A stretch of DNA of 6,548 nt. Origin: Oscillospiraceae bacterium UBA6409. Lineage in GTDB: Bacteria > Bacillota > Clostridia > Oscillospirales > Oscillospiraceae. A model generated the notes under the pieces. That model saw only the letters and a program-made list of their open reading frames with translations, made no database searches and was not told the DNA's origin. Numbering within the stretch: position 1 is the stretch's first letter; each line of letters begins with the position of its first letter. Below are positions 1 through 5,686 of the stretch, one piece after another. The stretch spans positions 1 through 6,548 of the forward strand of contig DJPP01000031.1 of the NCBI GenBank assembly GCA_002438575.1, given 5' to 3'. The translations under genes were made by a program, and so were the position numbers.

Positions 1-818
1 CCGTAGAACAGCAGCGCCCAGATCAGCACGCCCAGCACGTCGATCAGCAGATAGATAAAGGCGGTGCGCTTGCCGTTGAGGTTGGCGCCCAGGGCGGACA
101 GCAGCACAGGCACCGCCGCGCCGATGGCGATGCCCATGACGATGGGCAGGGCCACCTCAAAGGTGACGGCGCCGGTAACGGCCAGCGCCTGCAGAATACC
201 CACCGCGGCGGAGGCGCTCTGCAAAACGCTGGTGAACGCCAGACCCACCAGAATACCCCAAATGGGATCGGAGAAGCTGGTCAGGATGCGGATAAAGGCC
301 TCGCTCTCCCGCAGGGGGGACACCGCGCCCGACATGGCGGACATACCGTACATCAGCACCGCGAAGCCCAGCAGGATCTCGCCCACATAGCGGTTGCTGG
401 TCTTGCCGGTAAACATCCGCAGGATGATGCCGACCACGGCCACGATGCCGGTGAGCACCTCGGTGCTCAGCAGCTGCACCACGCCGCTGCCGCCCTCCAG
501 GGACGACAGACACAGGATCCACCCGGTGACGCTGGTGCCCAGTATAGCGCCCATGATCACGCCGATGGCCTGCTTGACCTTCATCATGCCGGAGTTGACG
601 AAGCCCACCACCATCACGGAGGTGGCGGAGGAGGACTGGATCACGGCGGTGACGCCGGTGCCCAGCAGTACGCCCTTCAGCGGTGTGCTGCTCAGCTTAT
701 AGAGCACCAGCTCCAGACGGCTGCCGGCGACCTTTTTCAGGCCCTCGCCCATCAGGGACATACCGAACAGGAACAGCGCGATACCGCCCAGCAGTGATAT
801 GACGTCCGCAATGCTCAT
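1..818 (-). CDS. Na+/phosphate cotransporter family protein (NptA-like), partial
   Basis: This is an integral membrane protein of the Na/Pi cotransporter family (PF02690), expected to couple sodium to phosphate movement across the cytoplasmic membrane. I translated the minus strand from ATG at 818-816 and got 272 open codons running off the left edge. The N-terminus begins MSIADVISLLGGIALFLFGM. The family signature appears twice as an inverted-repeat hallmark: Q61-SSSATS in the first half and Q200-SASAAVGILQAL in the second, each followed by long hydrophobic segments. Family members in Firmicutes are usually about 540-590 residues with a C-terminal PhoU-like domain, so about half the protein, including any PhoU part, lies outside the window. 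The start is supported by GGGAGGG 8 nt upstream; the nearby CAT triplets at 823-825 and 833-835 are out of frame. It is divergent from the gene at 1043. The family call is firm; the transported ion is inferred from the family. Confidence 0.93.
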   Translation of the reverse strand, partial: MSIADVISLLGGIALFLFGMSLMGEGLKKVAGSRLELVLYKLSSTPLKGVLLGTGVTAVIQSSSATSVMVVGFVNSGMMKVKQAIGVIMGAILGTSVTGWILCLSSLEGGSGVVQLLSTEVLTGIVAVVGIILRMFTGKTSNRYVGEILLGFAVLMYGMSAMSGAVSPLRESEAFIRILTSFSDPIWGILVGLAFTSVLQSASAAVGILQALAVTGAVTFEVALPIVMGIAIGAAVPVLLSALGANLNGKRTAFIYLLIDVLGVLIWALLFY

Positions 819-855
819 GGCCCATTCCCTCCCATGATAAAATCTTCTTATGGGT

Positions 856-885
856 AGTATAACAGGTGCAGGTGGCATTTGTCGA
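856..885 (-). promoter_or_regulatory. Putative sigma-A promoter for the Na/Pi cotransporter gene
   Basis: On the minus strand a TCGACA box (885-880) is followed after 18 bp by TATACT (861-856). This is close to the sigma-A consensus and lies about 38 bp upstream of the start codon at 818. No operator-like palindrome was seen beside it, and no Pho-box-like direct repeats were recognised. The spacer is one base longer than ideal. Confidence 0.5.
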
Positions 886-945
886 CTGAAACTGTAAAAA
901 AGCCGGTAGAAATTTTAGGTTTTTCTTAAACCGCCCTTGTGGTTC

Positions 946-974
946 TTGTCAAAGAGAGCAGCTTCGGGTATAAT
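946..974 (+). promoter_or_regulatory. Sigma-A promoter for the small multi-drug export family gene
   Basis: TTGTCA at 946-951 and a perfect TATAAT at 969-974 are separated by 17 bp. Transcription should start near 981, giving a leader of about 60 nt before the ATG at 1043. Together with the leftward promoter at 856-885 this makes the gap a divergent promoter region with non-overlapping promoters. Confidence 0.75.
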
Positions 975-1042
975 GACAGTTACAAAAAAAGCGCAATAAG
1001 GGTACGATAAGGTACACACTGAAGTAAAGTGAAGTAACGTGT

Positions 1043-1513
1043 ATGTTTAAGCATTGTCTCATTGTTTTTTTCGTCTCCATGGTGCCGCTGATCGAGCTGC
1101 GGGGCGCGATCCCCTACGGCGTGGCCTTCGGCCTGCCCCTGTGGCTGACGTATCTGATCGCCATCGCGGGCAATATGCTGCCTGTTCCCATCATTTATTT
1201 TTTTGCACGAAAAGTGCTTGTGTGGGGCAAAGATAAGAGATATATAGGAAAATTCTTCGCTTTTTGCCTGGAAAAGGGTGAGAAGGCCGGACGTAAGCTC
1301 CAGGCCAAAGCCGGCCGCGGACTGTACTGGGCGCTGCTGCTGTTCGTGGGGATCCCCCTGCCGGGCACCGGCGCCTGGACCGGCACTCTGGCCGCCAGCC
1401 TGCTCGATATGGATTTCAAAAAAAGCACCCTCGCCTGCGCCGCCGGCGTCCTCCTGGCGGGTGCCATTATGGGCGGCCTGAGCCTGCTGGGTGTCAGCGC
1501 TTTCGGCGGGTAA
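1043..1513 (+). CDS. Small multi-drug export family membrane protein (COG2426)
   Basis: This 156-residue membrane protein matches the COG2426 / PF06695 'small multi-drug export' family, whose transport role is poorly established despite the name. Two related motifs are visible: P15-LIELRGAIP near the N-terminus and P105-LPGTGAWTG in the second half, which suggests an internal duplication. Hydrophobic segments lie at about residues 5-16, 31-57, 94-121 and 129-153; a basic loop (about 62-92, rich in K and R) probably faces the cytoplasm. The length fits the family. The ATG at 1043 is the only possible upstream start, because an in-frame TAA lies at 1025. The ribosome binding site is weak: only GTGAAG, in a repeated GTGAAGTAA-like tract, precedes it. 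The gene has its own promoter and no terminator before the tRNA promoter 7 bp downstream. The family call is confident; a drug-export function is not supported by the sequence itself. Confidence 0.9.
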   Translation: MFKHCLIVFFVSMVPLIELRGAIPYGVAFGLPLWLTYLIAIAGNMLPVPIIYFFARKVLVWGKDKRYIGKFFAFCLEKGEKAGRKLQAKAGRGLYWALLLFVGIPLPGTGAWTGTLAASLLDMDFKKSTLACAAGVLLAGAIMGGLSLLGVSAFGG

Positions 1514-1520
1514 ATTTATC

Positions 1521-1549
1521 TTGCAATCGCCGGTTGTTTACGGTATAAT
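1521..1549 (+). promoter_or_regulatory. Sigma-A promoter for tRNA-Leu
   Basis: TTGCAA at 1521-1526 and TATAAT at 1544-1549 are separated by 17 bp. The start would fall near 1556, leaving a leader of roughly 9 nt before the mature tRNA 5' end at 1565. The promoter begins 7 bp after the upstream stop codon, so the tRNA can be transcribed independently of the membrane protein gene. Confidence 0.75.
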
Positions 1550-1564
1550 GTGCGGGTAGTATCT

Positions 1565-1651
1565 GCCGGTGTGATGGAATTGGTAGACGTAGTGGACTCA
1601 AAATCCACCGCTGGCGACAGCGTACCGGTTCGAGTCCGGTCACCGGCACCA
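1565..1651 (+). tRNA. tRNA-Leu (anticodon CAA), CCA encoded
   Basis: The 87-nt sequence folds as a class II tRNA. The acceptor stem is GCCGGTG (1565-1571) paired with CACCGGC (1641-1647), with discriminator A1648 and genomically encoded CCA at 1649-1651. The anticodon stem is GTGGA/TCCAC around the loop CTCAAAA, giving anticodon CAA, which reads UUG. A long variable arm (GCTG-gcga-CAGC) marks it as Leu or Ser, and the discriminator A and the anticodon fix Leu. The T arm is ACCGG-TTCGAGT-CCGGT. No duplicated copy of its 3' end was seen in the window, so there is no sign of use as an attachment site here. Confidence 0.96.
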
Positions 1652-1685
1652 AAAAAGAGACATCCGTGAGGATGTCTCTTTTTTT
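1651..1685 (+). terminator. Intrinsic terminator of tRNA-Leu
   Basis: An 11-bp perfect stem AAGAGACATCC (1655-1665) / GGATGTCTCTT (1670-1680) with the tetraloop GTGA is followed by a run of T (7 T in total at 1679-1685). The preceding A-run pairs with the T-run, so the hairpin is A-tract/T-tract symmetrical and could also stop leftward transcription. The A-run starts at the final A of the tRNA CCA end. Confidence 0.92.
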
Positions 1686-1744
1686 GCCGCTGATAGAAGG
1701 GTATATACGAATTTGGCAAAAATTACCAATATATCAATAACTGC

Positions 1745-1772
1745 TTGACATTTCGCTATAAAAATATATAAT
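1745..1772 (+). promoter_or_regulatory. Consensus sigma-A promoter for the VWA protein gene
   Basis: TTGACA at 1745-1750 and TATAAT at 1767-1772 are both perfect consensus boxes, separated by 16 bp in an AT-rich context (1700-1775). Transcription should start near 1779, about 7 nt before the palindrome at 1786. A promoter this strong beside an operator-like palindrome suggests that expression is held down by a repressor or controlled in the leader; that part is inference. Confidence 0.8.
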
Positions 1773-1785
1773 AGATACACGAGCC

Positions 1786-1803
1786 AGCAGTGGTACCACT
1801 GCT
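1786..1803. promoter_or_regulatory. Perfect 18-bp palindrome, candidate operator
   Basis: AGCAGTGGTACCACTGCT is a perfect dyad centred at 1794/1795. It begins about 14 bp after the -10 box, at roughly +7 to +25 of the predicted transcript, a classic roadblock or repressor-operator position. As RNA it could form a 7-bp stem with a GUAC loop. Its last two bases are shared with the next inverted repeat. The binding protein is unknown. Confidence 0.55.
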
Positions 1804-1834
1804 CTTTGTTTCAATGCACAATTGAAACAAAGAG
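1802..1834 (+). promoter_or_regulatory. Perfect 14-bp leader hairpin upstream of the VWA gene
   Basis: CTCTTTGTTTCAAT (1802-1815) and ATTGAAACAAAGAG (1821-1834) are exact inverted repeats around the 5-nt loop GCACA. No T-run follows, so it is not an ordinary intrinsic terminator. It ends 15 nt before the ribosome binding site at 1850 and leaves that site free. Possible roles are 5'-end mRNA stabilisation, a second protein-binding operator, or part of a leader switch; the sequence does not decide between these. Confidence 0.6.
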
Positions 1835-1849
1835 GTCTGTACAATGGGA

Positions 1850-1856
1850 AAGGAGG
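1850..1856 (+). promoter_or_regulatory. Ribosome binding site that fixes the VWA gene start
   Basis: AAGGAGG lies 5 nt before the ATG at 1862. It is downstream of the first in-frame ATG (1844), which has no ribosome binding site of its own. Translation from 1862 also gives a cleaner signal peptide (MRRISCFLLMLTLLL). Confidence 0.85.
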
Positions 1857-1861
1857 AGAAA

Positions 1862-3478
1862 ATGAGGAGGATAAGCTGTTTTTTACTAATGCTTACCCTG
1901 CTGCTGACAACGGCCGTTGTTGCGTGGGGGGCAGTGCCGACTGATGGGGAGGTGACTCCGAGTTTGGTGAATGTGTCTCGATCCAAGACAGCCACCGTAC
2001 TGGATAAGGACTATCGGTCCACCGTTACGTTGTCGCTTCCCAGCGCAGAGGAAAAACTGGCCAGCGATGTGGTCTTTGTGCTGGACAAATCTACAAGCGC
2101 AGAATTGGAGGATAAGGCGTTAGCGCTTCTTGCCGACCTGAAGAAAGAGGTGAGGGAACGCGGTGTGATGGTCAAGGTCGGCGTTGTTATTTTCAATCAG
2201 GCGGCAAATGTTGCGTTCCAGCTTACGGAGCTTACAGAGGGAAACTATGCTACCATTGAGGCTGCGATAAGGGAAACTATATCCAGCGGCAGCAATACGC
2301 ATGCGGGACTTCTTGCGGGCAAGGAAATGCTCGATGGCGATACGGCGGTCGAGCCGCACCGCAAGCATCTGATATTTGTCAGTGACGGCGTTACCTATCA
2401 GTTCTGCAAGGGGGATGATCATACTACCCCGTATACGCGCAGCTTTGATGGCCGCCTAATCTCGAATGGTGTTAACCAGTGCGGTACGCTAAGTGAGTTG
2501 AGCGTGCAGTACGGGTACAGTGACGAAGAGGCAGAAACGTCTATTCCCAAGGGCTACATCAATGCCTGGATGAGCGATATTGCCAGGAGAATGGGGACAA
2601 ACAATGACAACGAGGATTGGGACTACCCATATACTGGGCGGGCTCCGACCGATAATAGCAAACTGCTGCAGAACAAGGAAAACGTTTCAAATGTGGAGAA
2701 AGCCCTGCACCTGACAGAGAGTACCTACAAAGCGATGCAGGAGAGGGGCTATCAGTGCCATGCCGTGTTGGCAAGGGAAACACGGCAGTGGGGTACCGCC
2801 TTTATGAACAGACTGGCGGGAGGGAGAGCAGTCGATTTTGACTCAATCCAACATAAAGTCCTCTACGCTGTTGATAAGGGTTCCGCTGTGGCGGATACTG
2901 TCGGCAAGAGTTTCGATCTCATTCCCGGCACGTTTTGTCTCACCGTTGGCGGGCAAGAACTGCAATATAAGCAGGATGGAAATGTGACCTACTTCGGCGG
3001 CGACCGGAATGAGAGCAATTACCGCTTCAAGATAGAGTACAACGGTGCCGCCGACAGCTTCACATGGAAAATCAACGAACCGGTCTCCAACTTTGCCCCG
3101 GTCAAGCTTTCCTACACTGTAAAGCTCGCCGGTACGCCCGCCGCCGGCACCCACGGTGTGATGGATCTGAATGGGGACGGTTATGTGGATGACACCACCA
3201 CACACGTAGACGTGTCAAAGGCGCTTTATACCAATGAGAGCGCGATCTTGACACCGGTAGCCACAGACGGTGAGCAGGGTGAGGCTCTGGAGTTCCCCAA
3301 GCCCTCCGTGTCCTACACGGCGGCCGCCTATTACTACAGCGAGCCCCCTGCACCTGTGAAAAGGACGGTCAGCCCCACGACCTTTGACGCGGGAATTGCC
3401 GTATACGCTGAGGTCGCCGCCCTGTCGCTGGCCGGCGCGGTAAAGCTGTGCGGGAGGCGTGGCCGCCGCGATGCCTAA
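1862..3478 (+). CDS. Secreted, membrane/wall-anchored VWA-domain protein
   Basis: This 538-residue protein is exported and probably displayed on the cell surface, where VWA domains usually mediate metal-dependent binding to proteins. In order: a signal peptide (about 1-24, MRRISCFLLMLTLLL then a VVAWGA-like cleavage region); a short beta-rich linker; a VWA domain from about residue 68 with an intact MIDAS set, D75-x-S77-x-S79, T146 and D175 in VSDG; a long insert-rich region to about 340; a beta-sandwich, adhesin-like region (about 345-430, VADTVGKSFDLIPGTF... to KLSYTVKL); a dockerin/EF-hand-type loop DLNGDGYVDD at 435-444; and a C-terminal anchor. The anchor has SPTTF at 504-508, a hydrophobic stretch at 510-529 and the basic tail RRGRR, resembling a sortase signal in which the usual TG is TF. 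No sortase gene is in the window. The gene has its own promoter and structured leader and is monocistronic. Base composition is somewhat lower in GC in the first two thirds than near the 3' end. The ligand is unknown. Confidence 0.88.
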   Translation: MRRISCFLLMLTLLLTTAVVAWGAVPTDGEVTPSLVNVSRSKTATVLDKDYRSTVTLSLPSAEEKLASDVVFVLDKSTSAELEDKALALLADLKKEVRERGVMVKVGVVIFNQAANVAFQLTELTEGNYATIEAAIRETISSGSNTHAGLLAGKEMLDGDTAVEPHRKHLIFVSDGVTYQFCKGDDHTTPYTRSFDGRLISNGVNQCGTLSELSVQYGYSDEEAETSIPKGYINAWMSDIARRMGTNNDNEDWDYPYTGRAPTDNSKLLQNKENVSNVEKALHLTESTYKAMQERGYQCHAVLARETRQWGTAFMNRLAGGRAVDFDSIQHKVLYAVDKGSAVADTVGKSFDLIPGTFCLTVGGQELQYKQDGNVTYFGGDRNESNYRFKIEYNGAADSFTWKINEPVSNFAPVKLSYTVKLAGTPAAGTHGVMDLNGDGYVDDTTTHVDVSKALYTNESAILTPVATDGEQGEALEFPKPSVSYTAAAYYYSEPPAPVKRTVSPTTFDAGIAVYAEVAALSLAGAVKLCGRRGRRDA

Positions 3479-3510
3479 GAGGATATCCCTCCCACGGCTG
3501 ATGTCTTCCA

Positions 3511-3526
3511 CCCTGCACCGGCAGGG
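3511..3526 (+). other. Small hairpin after the VWA gene
   Basis: CCCTGC (3511-3516) and GCAGGG (3521-3526) can form a 6-bp stem with loop ACCG. It lies between the VWA stop codon and the larger hairpin at 3532, so the 3' untranslated region has two hairpins in tandem. It is short and may be incidental. Confidence 0.3.
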
Positions 3527-3531
3527 GAATA

Positions 3532-3561
3532 CAGAGAGCACCCCGAAAGGGGTGCTCTCTG
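3532..3561 (+). terminator. Strong GAAA-loop hairpin, probable terminator of the VWA gene
   Basis: CAGAGAGCACCCC (3532-3544) and GGGGTGCTCTCTG (3549-3561) form a perfect 13-bp stem closed by a stable GAAA tetraloop, 53 bp after the VWA stop codon. A proper T-run is missing: the following bases are CGTCCGGCATTAATTT. It may therefore terminate weakly or protect the mRNA 3' end. Its position between two same-strand transcription units favours a termination role. Confidence 0.6.
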
Positions 3562-3621
3562 CGTCCGGCATTAATTTGCTGTTTATTTACGATTTTCCCT
3601 CTACCAAAGCGGTGCAAGATG

Positions 3622-3630
3622 TGGTATGAT
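3622..3630 (+). promoter_or_regulatory. Extended -10 promoter of the lipoprotein / two-component operon
   Basis: TGGTATGAT gives a TGn extension plus a TATGAT -10 box (3625-3630), 39 bp before the ATG at 3670. No good -35 box lies 17 bp upstream (TACCAA at 3602-3607), which is usual for extended -10 promoters. No autoregulatory direct repeats for an OmpR-type regulator were recognised nearby. Confidence 0.5.
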
Positions 3631-3669
3631 ATTCGAGTAAGAGTATGACCCGGAGGGAGGTGCTGCTGT

Positions 3670-4986
3670 ATGCGGCGTTTGAAACGGTATATCTGCCTGG
3701 TCGGGCTGCTGGCGCTGCTGGCAGCGGCATTGACCGGCTGCGGTTTCTCTGACGATTCGGTGGAGGAACTGTTTACCCTGCCGCGAATGGCGGAGGAGTA
3801 CACCGGCCTGACCCAGGAACTGGAGACGCTGATCACACAGGGCTATGAGTACGCCTCACCTACCGGCGGGCGGAATATCCAGTCGGTGCAGATGGCTGAC
3901 CTGGACGGCGACGGGCAGCAGGAGGCCCTGGCCTTTTTCCGCATGAGCAGCGACGAAAAGCCGCTGAAAATATTTGTATTTAAGATCGAGGGCGACAGCT
4001 ATGCCCGCTACTGCACCATCGAGAGCAGCGGCACCGCCATCGACAGCGTGTACTATCAGGACCTGAACGGCGATGGCCGGCGCGAGCTGATCGTTGGCTG
4101 GCGTATCAGCGCTGAGGTGCAGACCGTGGCGGTGTACACCGTGGCGCGGGAGCCGGTGTCACTGATGTCCAGCGGCTATACGCGCTTTACCATACAGGAC
4201 CTGAACGGCGATGGTATTCCCAGCCTTTTGGTGCTTCGTACCGATGCGGACAGCCAGCCGGTGGCGGAGTTTTACGGCTGGCAGGAGGAGCAGATGGGCG
4301 TGGCCTACCGCTGTGTGCTGTCCAGTACCATGGCTTCGGTGAACCGGGGCAGTCTGGTCAGTGGACGGCTGGATGCCGACACGCCGGCGCTGTACATCAC
4401 CGGTGTGGACGAGCAGGGTATGGCCGCCACGGATATTCTGGTGTTCCGCCCGGATCTGGGACTGGTGAATCTGGCACTCAGCGGCAGCAGTACCGGCGTA
4501 TCCAACGCCGTGTTTCCCTACCGCCAGCTGCTGCCCCAGGATATTAACGGCGATGGGATCATCGAGCTGCCCAGCCCGGACGCCGGTTGGACAGCGGAGC
4601 AGACGGACGGTTTGGTCAGCTGGCTTTGCTGCGACGGCAACGGGCAGTTGTCCACTGTGGCCAAGACGTACCACAGCCTGTCCTGCGGGTGGTATTTCAC
4701 CATACCGGAGAGCTGGTGGGACTGGAGCGTGGAGACCGCCACCACCAGCATCAGCAATGAAAACCAGTTCAGCTTGGCGATCAACGGGGACCCGGTGCTG
4801 AGCCTGTACACCATCACCGGCGAGAACCGGGAGAACCGCGGCCGCATGGGCAAGAGGGTGCTGCTGCGCCGCCAGACAGCCACCATCTACGCCGGCGAGC
4901 TGAATGACGCGGCGGCCTATTACGGCATGGATGAGGACCTGCTGCGCCGCAGCTTCAGCCTCATCGTAGGCAGCTGGAGCAACTGA
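3670..4986 (+). CDS. Lipoprotein with FG-GAP/VCBS-type calcium-loop repeats
   Basis: This 438-residue protein is predicted to be an extracytoplasmic lipoprotein. A basic start (MRRLKR), a hydrophobic core and the lipobox LTGC put the lipidated cysteine at residue 24. Four acidic DxDGDG / DxNGDG loops typical of FG-GAP or VCBS propeller blades begin at D77, D131, D177 and D291. A degenerate copy, RLDADTPALYI, starts near D235 and has lost the glycines. The spacing of 46-58 residues fits beta-propeller blades. After about residue 345 a different C-terminal domain begins (GWYFTIPESWWDWS...), rich in aromatic residues and probably beta-structured; I do not recognise it. The start has GGAGG 9 nt upstream. 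It is the first gene of an apparent operon, 16 bp before a response regulator, with a sensor kinase next. This suggests it serves the signalling system, for instance as an extracellular ligand binder or a modulator of the kinase; that is inference. The function is otherwise unknown. Confidence 0.87.
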   Translation: MRRLKRYICLVGLLALLAAALTGCGFSDDSVEELFTLPRMAEEYTGLTQELETLITQGYEYASPTGGRNIQSVQMADLDGDGQQEALAFFRMSSDEKPLKIFVFKIEGDSYARYCTIESSGTAIDSVYYQDLNGDGRRELIVGWRISAEVQTVAVYTVAREPVSLMSSGYTRFTIQDLNGDGIPSLLVLRTDADSQPVAEFYGWQEEQMGVAYRCVLSSTMASVNRGSLVSGRLDADTPALYITGVDEQGMAATDILVFRPDLGLVNLALSGSSTGVSNAVFPYRQLLPQDINGDGIIELPSPDAGWTAEQTDGLVSWLCCDGNGQLSTVAKTYHSLSCGWYFTIPESWWDWSVETATTSISNENQFSLAINGDPVLSLYTITGENRENRGRMGKRVLLRRQTATIYAGELNDAAAYYGMDEDLLRRSFSLIVGSWSN

Positions 4987-5002
4987 CAAGGAGGGTACTG
5001 CC

Positions 5003-5686
5003 ATGAAGAAGGTACTGGTACTGGAGGACGAGTCCAGCATCCGCAGCTTTATCGTTATCAATCTCCGCCGCGCCGGCTATGAGGTGGTGGAAGCGGAAAC
5101 AGGCGAGGAGGCACTGGAAAAGCTGAAGATCCACAGCGACGTCCGGGTGGCGCTGCTGGACATTATGCTGCCCGGTATCGATGGATTTGAGGTCTGCCGC
5201 CGTATCCGCGCCACCAACGCCGCCATCGGCATCATTATGCTTACCGCGCGGTCCCAGGAGATGGACAAGGTGACGGGATTGATGACCGGTGCGGACGACT
5301 ATGTGACGAAGCCTTTCTCCCCGGCGGAGCTGACTGCCCGTGTGGACGCGCTGATGCGCCGGTCCGGCGGCGGTGTCGTGGATGCTGGAGAGATCGACCA
5401 GCCGCCCTTCCTGCTGAACACCCGCAACCGCACCCTGGAGAAGAACGGCCAGCGGATCAAGCTCACCCAGGTGGAGTACGCCATCATGAAGATGTTTATG
5501 GAGAACCCCGGAAAGGCACTCTCCCGCGAGGAGATCCTGGACCTGGTCTGGGGCCACGACTATTTCGGTGAACTCAAGATCGTAGACGTGAATATCCGGC
5601 GCCTGCGGCTGAAGATCGAGGACAACGCCACAAACCCAACCTATATTACGACGATTTGGGGCTTCGGCTACAAGTGGGGGCTGTGA
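5003..5686 (+). CDS. OmpR/PhoB-family response regulator
   Basis: This 227-residue cytoplasmic DNA-binding regulator is full length for its family. The N-terminal receiver domain (1-118) has the acidic pair E8/D9, the phospho-acceptor D53 in LLDIMLPGIDG, T81 in MLTAR and K103 in the conserved KPFSPAEL. The C-terminal winged-helix domain (about 130-227) has the family hallmarks LTQVEYAIMKMF, SREEILDLVWG, VDVNIRRLRLKIE and the closing WGFGYKW. All catalytic positions are intact, so it should be phosphorylated by the sensor kinase encoded next. AAGGAGGG lies 7 nt before the ATG, and the upstream lipoprotein stops 16 bp earlier, so the two are co-transcribed. The stop codon lies inside the left arm of the structured element at 5684-5787, though the protein end looks normal. 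The regulon is unknown. A specific name such as PhoP or VanR cannot be justified. Confidence 0.96.
   Translation: MKKVLVLEDESSIRSFIVINLRRAGYEVVEAETGEEALEKLKIHSDVRVALLDIMLPGIDGFEVCRRIRATNAAIGIIMLTARSQEMDKVTGLMTGADDYVTKPFSPAELTARVDALMRRSGGGVVDAGEIDQPPFLLNTRNRTLEKNGQRIKLTQVEYAIMKMFMENPGKALSREEILDLVWGHDYFGELKIVDVNIRRLRLKIEDNATNPTYITTIWGFGYKWGL

Noticed and set aside
157..522. Minus-strand open frame of 121 codons and plus-strand frames at 64-702
   Set aside because: They overlap the Na/Pi cotransporter gene, whose own frame carries the QSSSATS signature, and they encode low-complexity Arg/Thr/Pro-rich products.
1565..1651. tRNA-Leu as an integration attachment site
   Set aside because: No repeat of the tRNA 3' end and no integrase gene was found in the window.
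1712..1730. TTGG-N9-CCAA dyad upstream of the -35 box
   Set aside because: The arms are only 4 bp in AT-rich sequence, too weak to call an operator.
1786..1803. T-box riboswitch antiterminator (GTGGTACCAC resembles the UGGN-containing T-box)
   Set aside because: The predicted leader is only about 80 nt and has no room for Stem I before the motif, no T-run terminator follows, and the downstream gene has no link to amino acids.
1802..1834. Invertible-promoter (phase variation) repeats
   Set aside because: The two arms are only 5 nt apart and no matching inverted copy was seen on the other side of the promoter, so there is no invertible segment.
1844..1861. ATG at 1844 as the VWA gene start
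   Set aside because: It precedes the AAGGAGG site at 1850-1856, has no ribosome binding site of its own and would add a charged MGKEEK stretch before the signal peptide.
4159..5061. 300-codon minus-strand open frame
   Set aside because: It lies antisense to the lipoprotein and the start of the response regulator, has no recognisable domain, and exists because GC-rich coding DNA leaves few stops in that frame.
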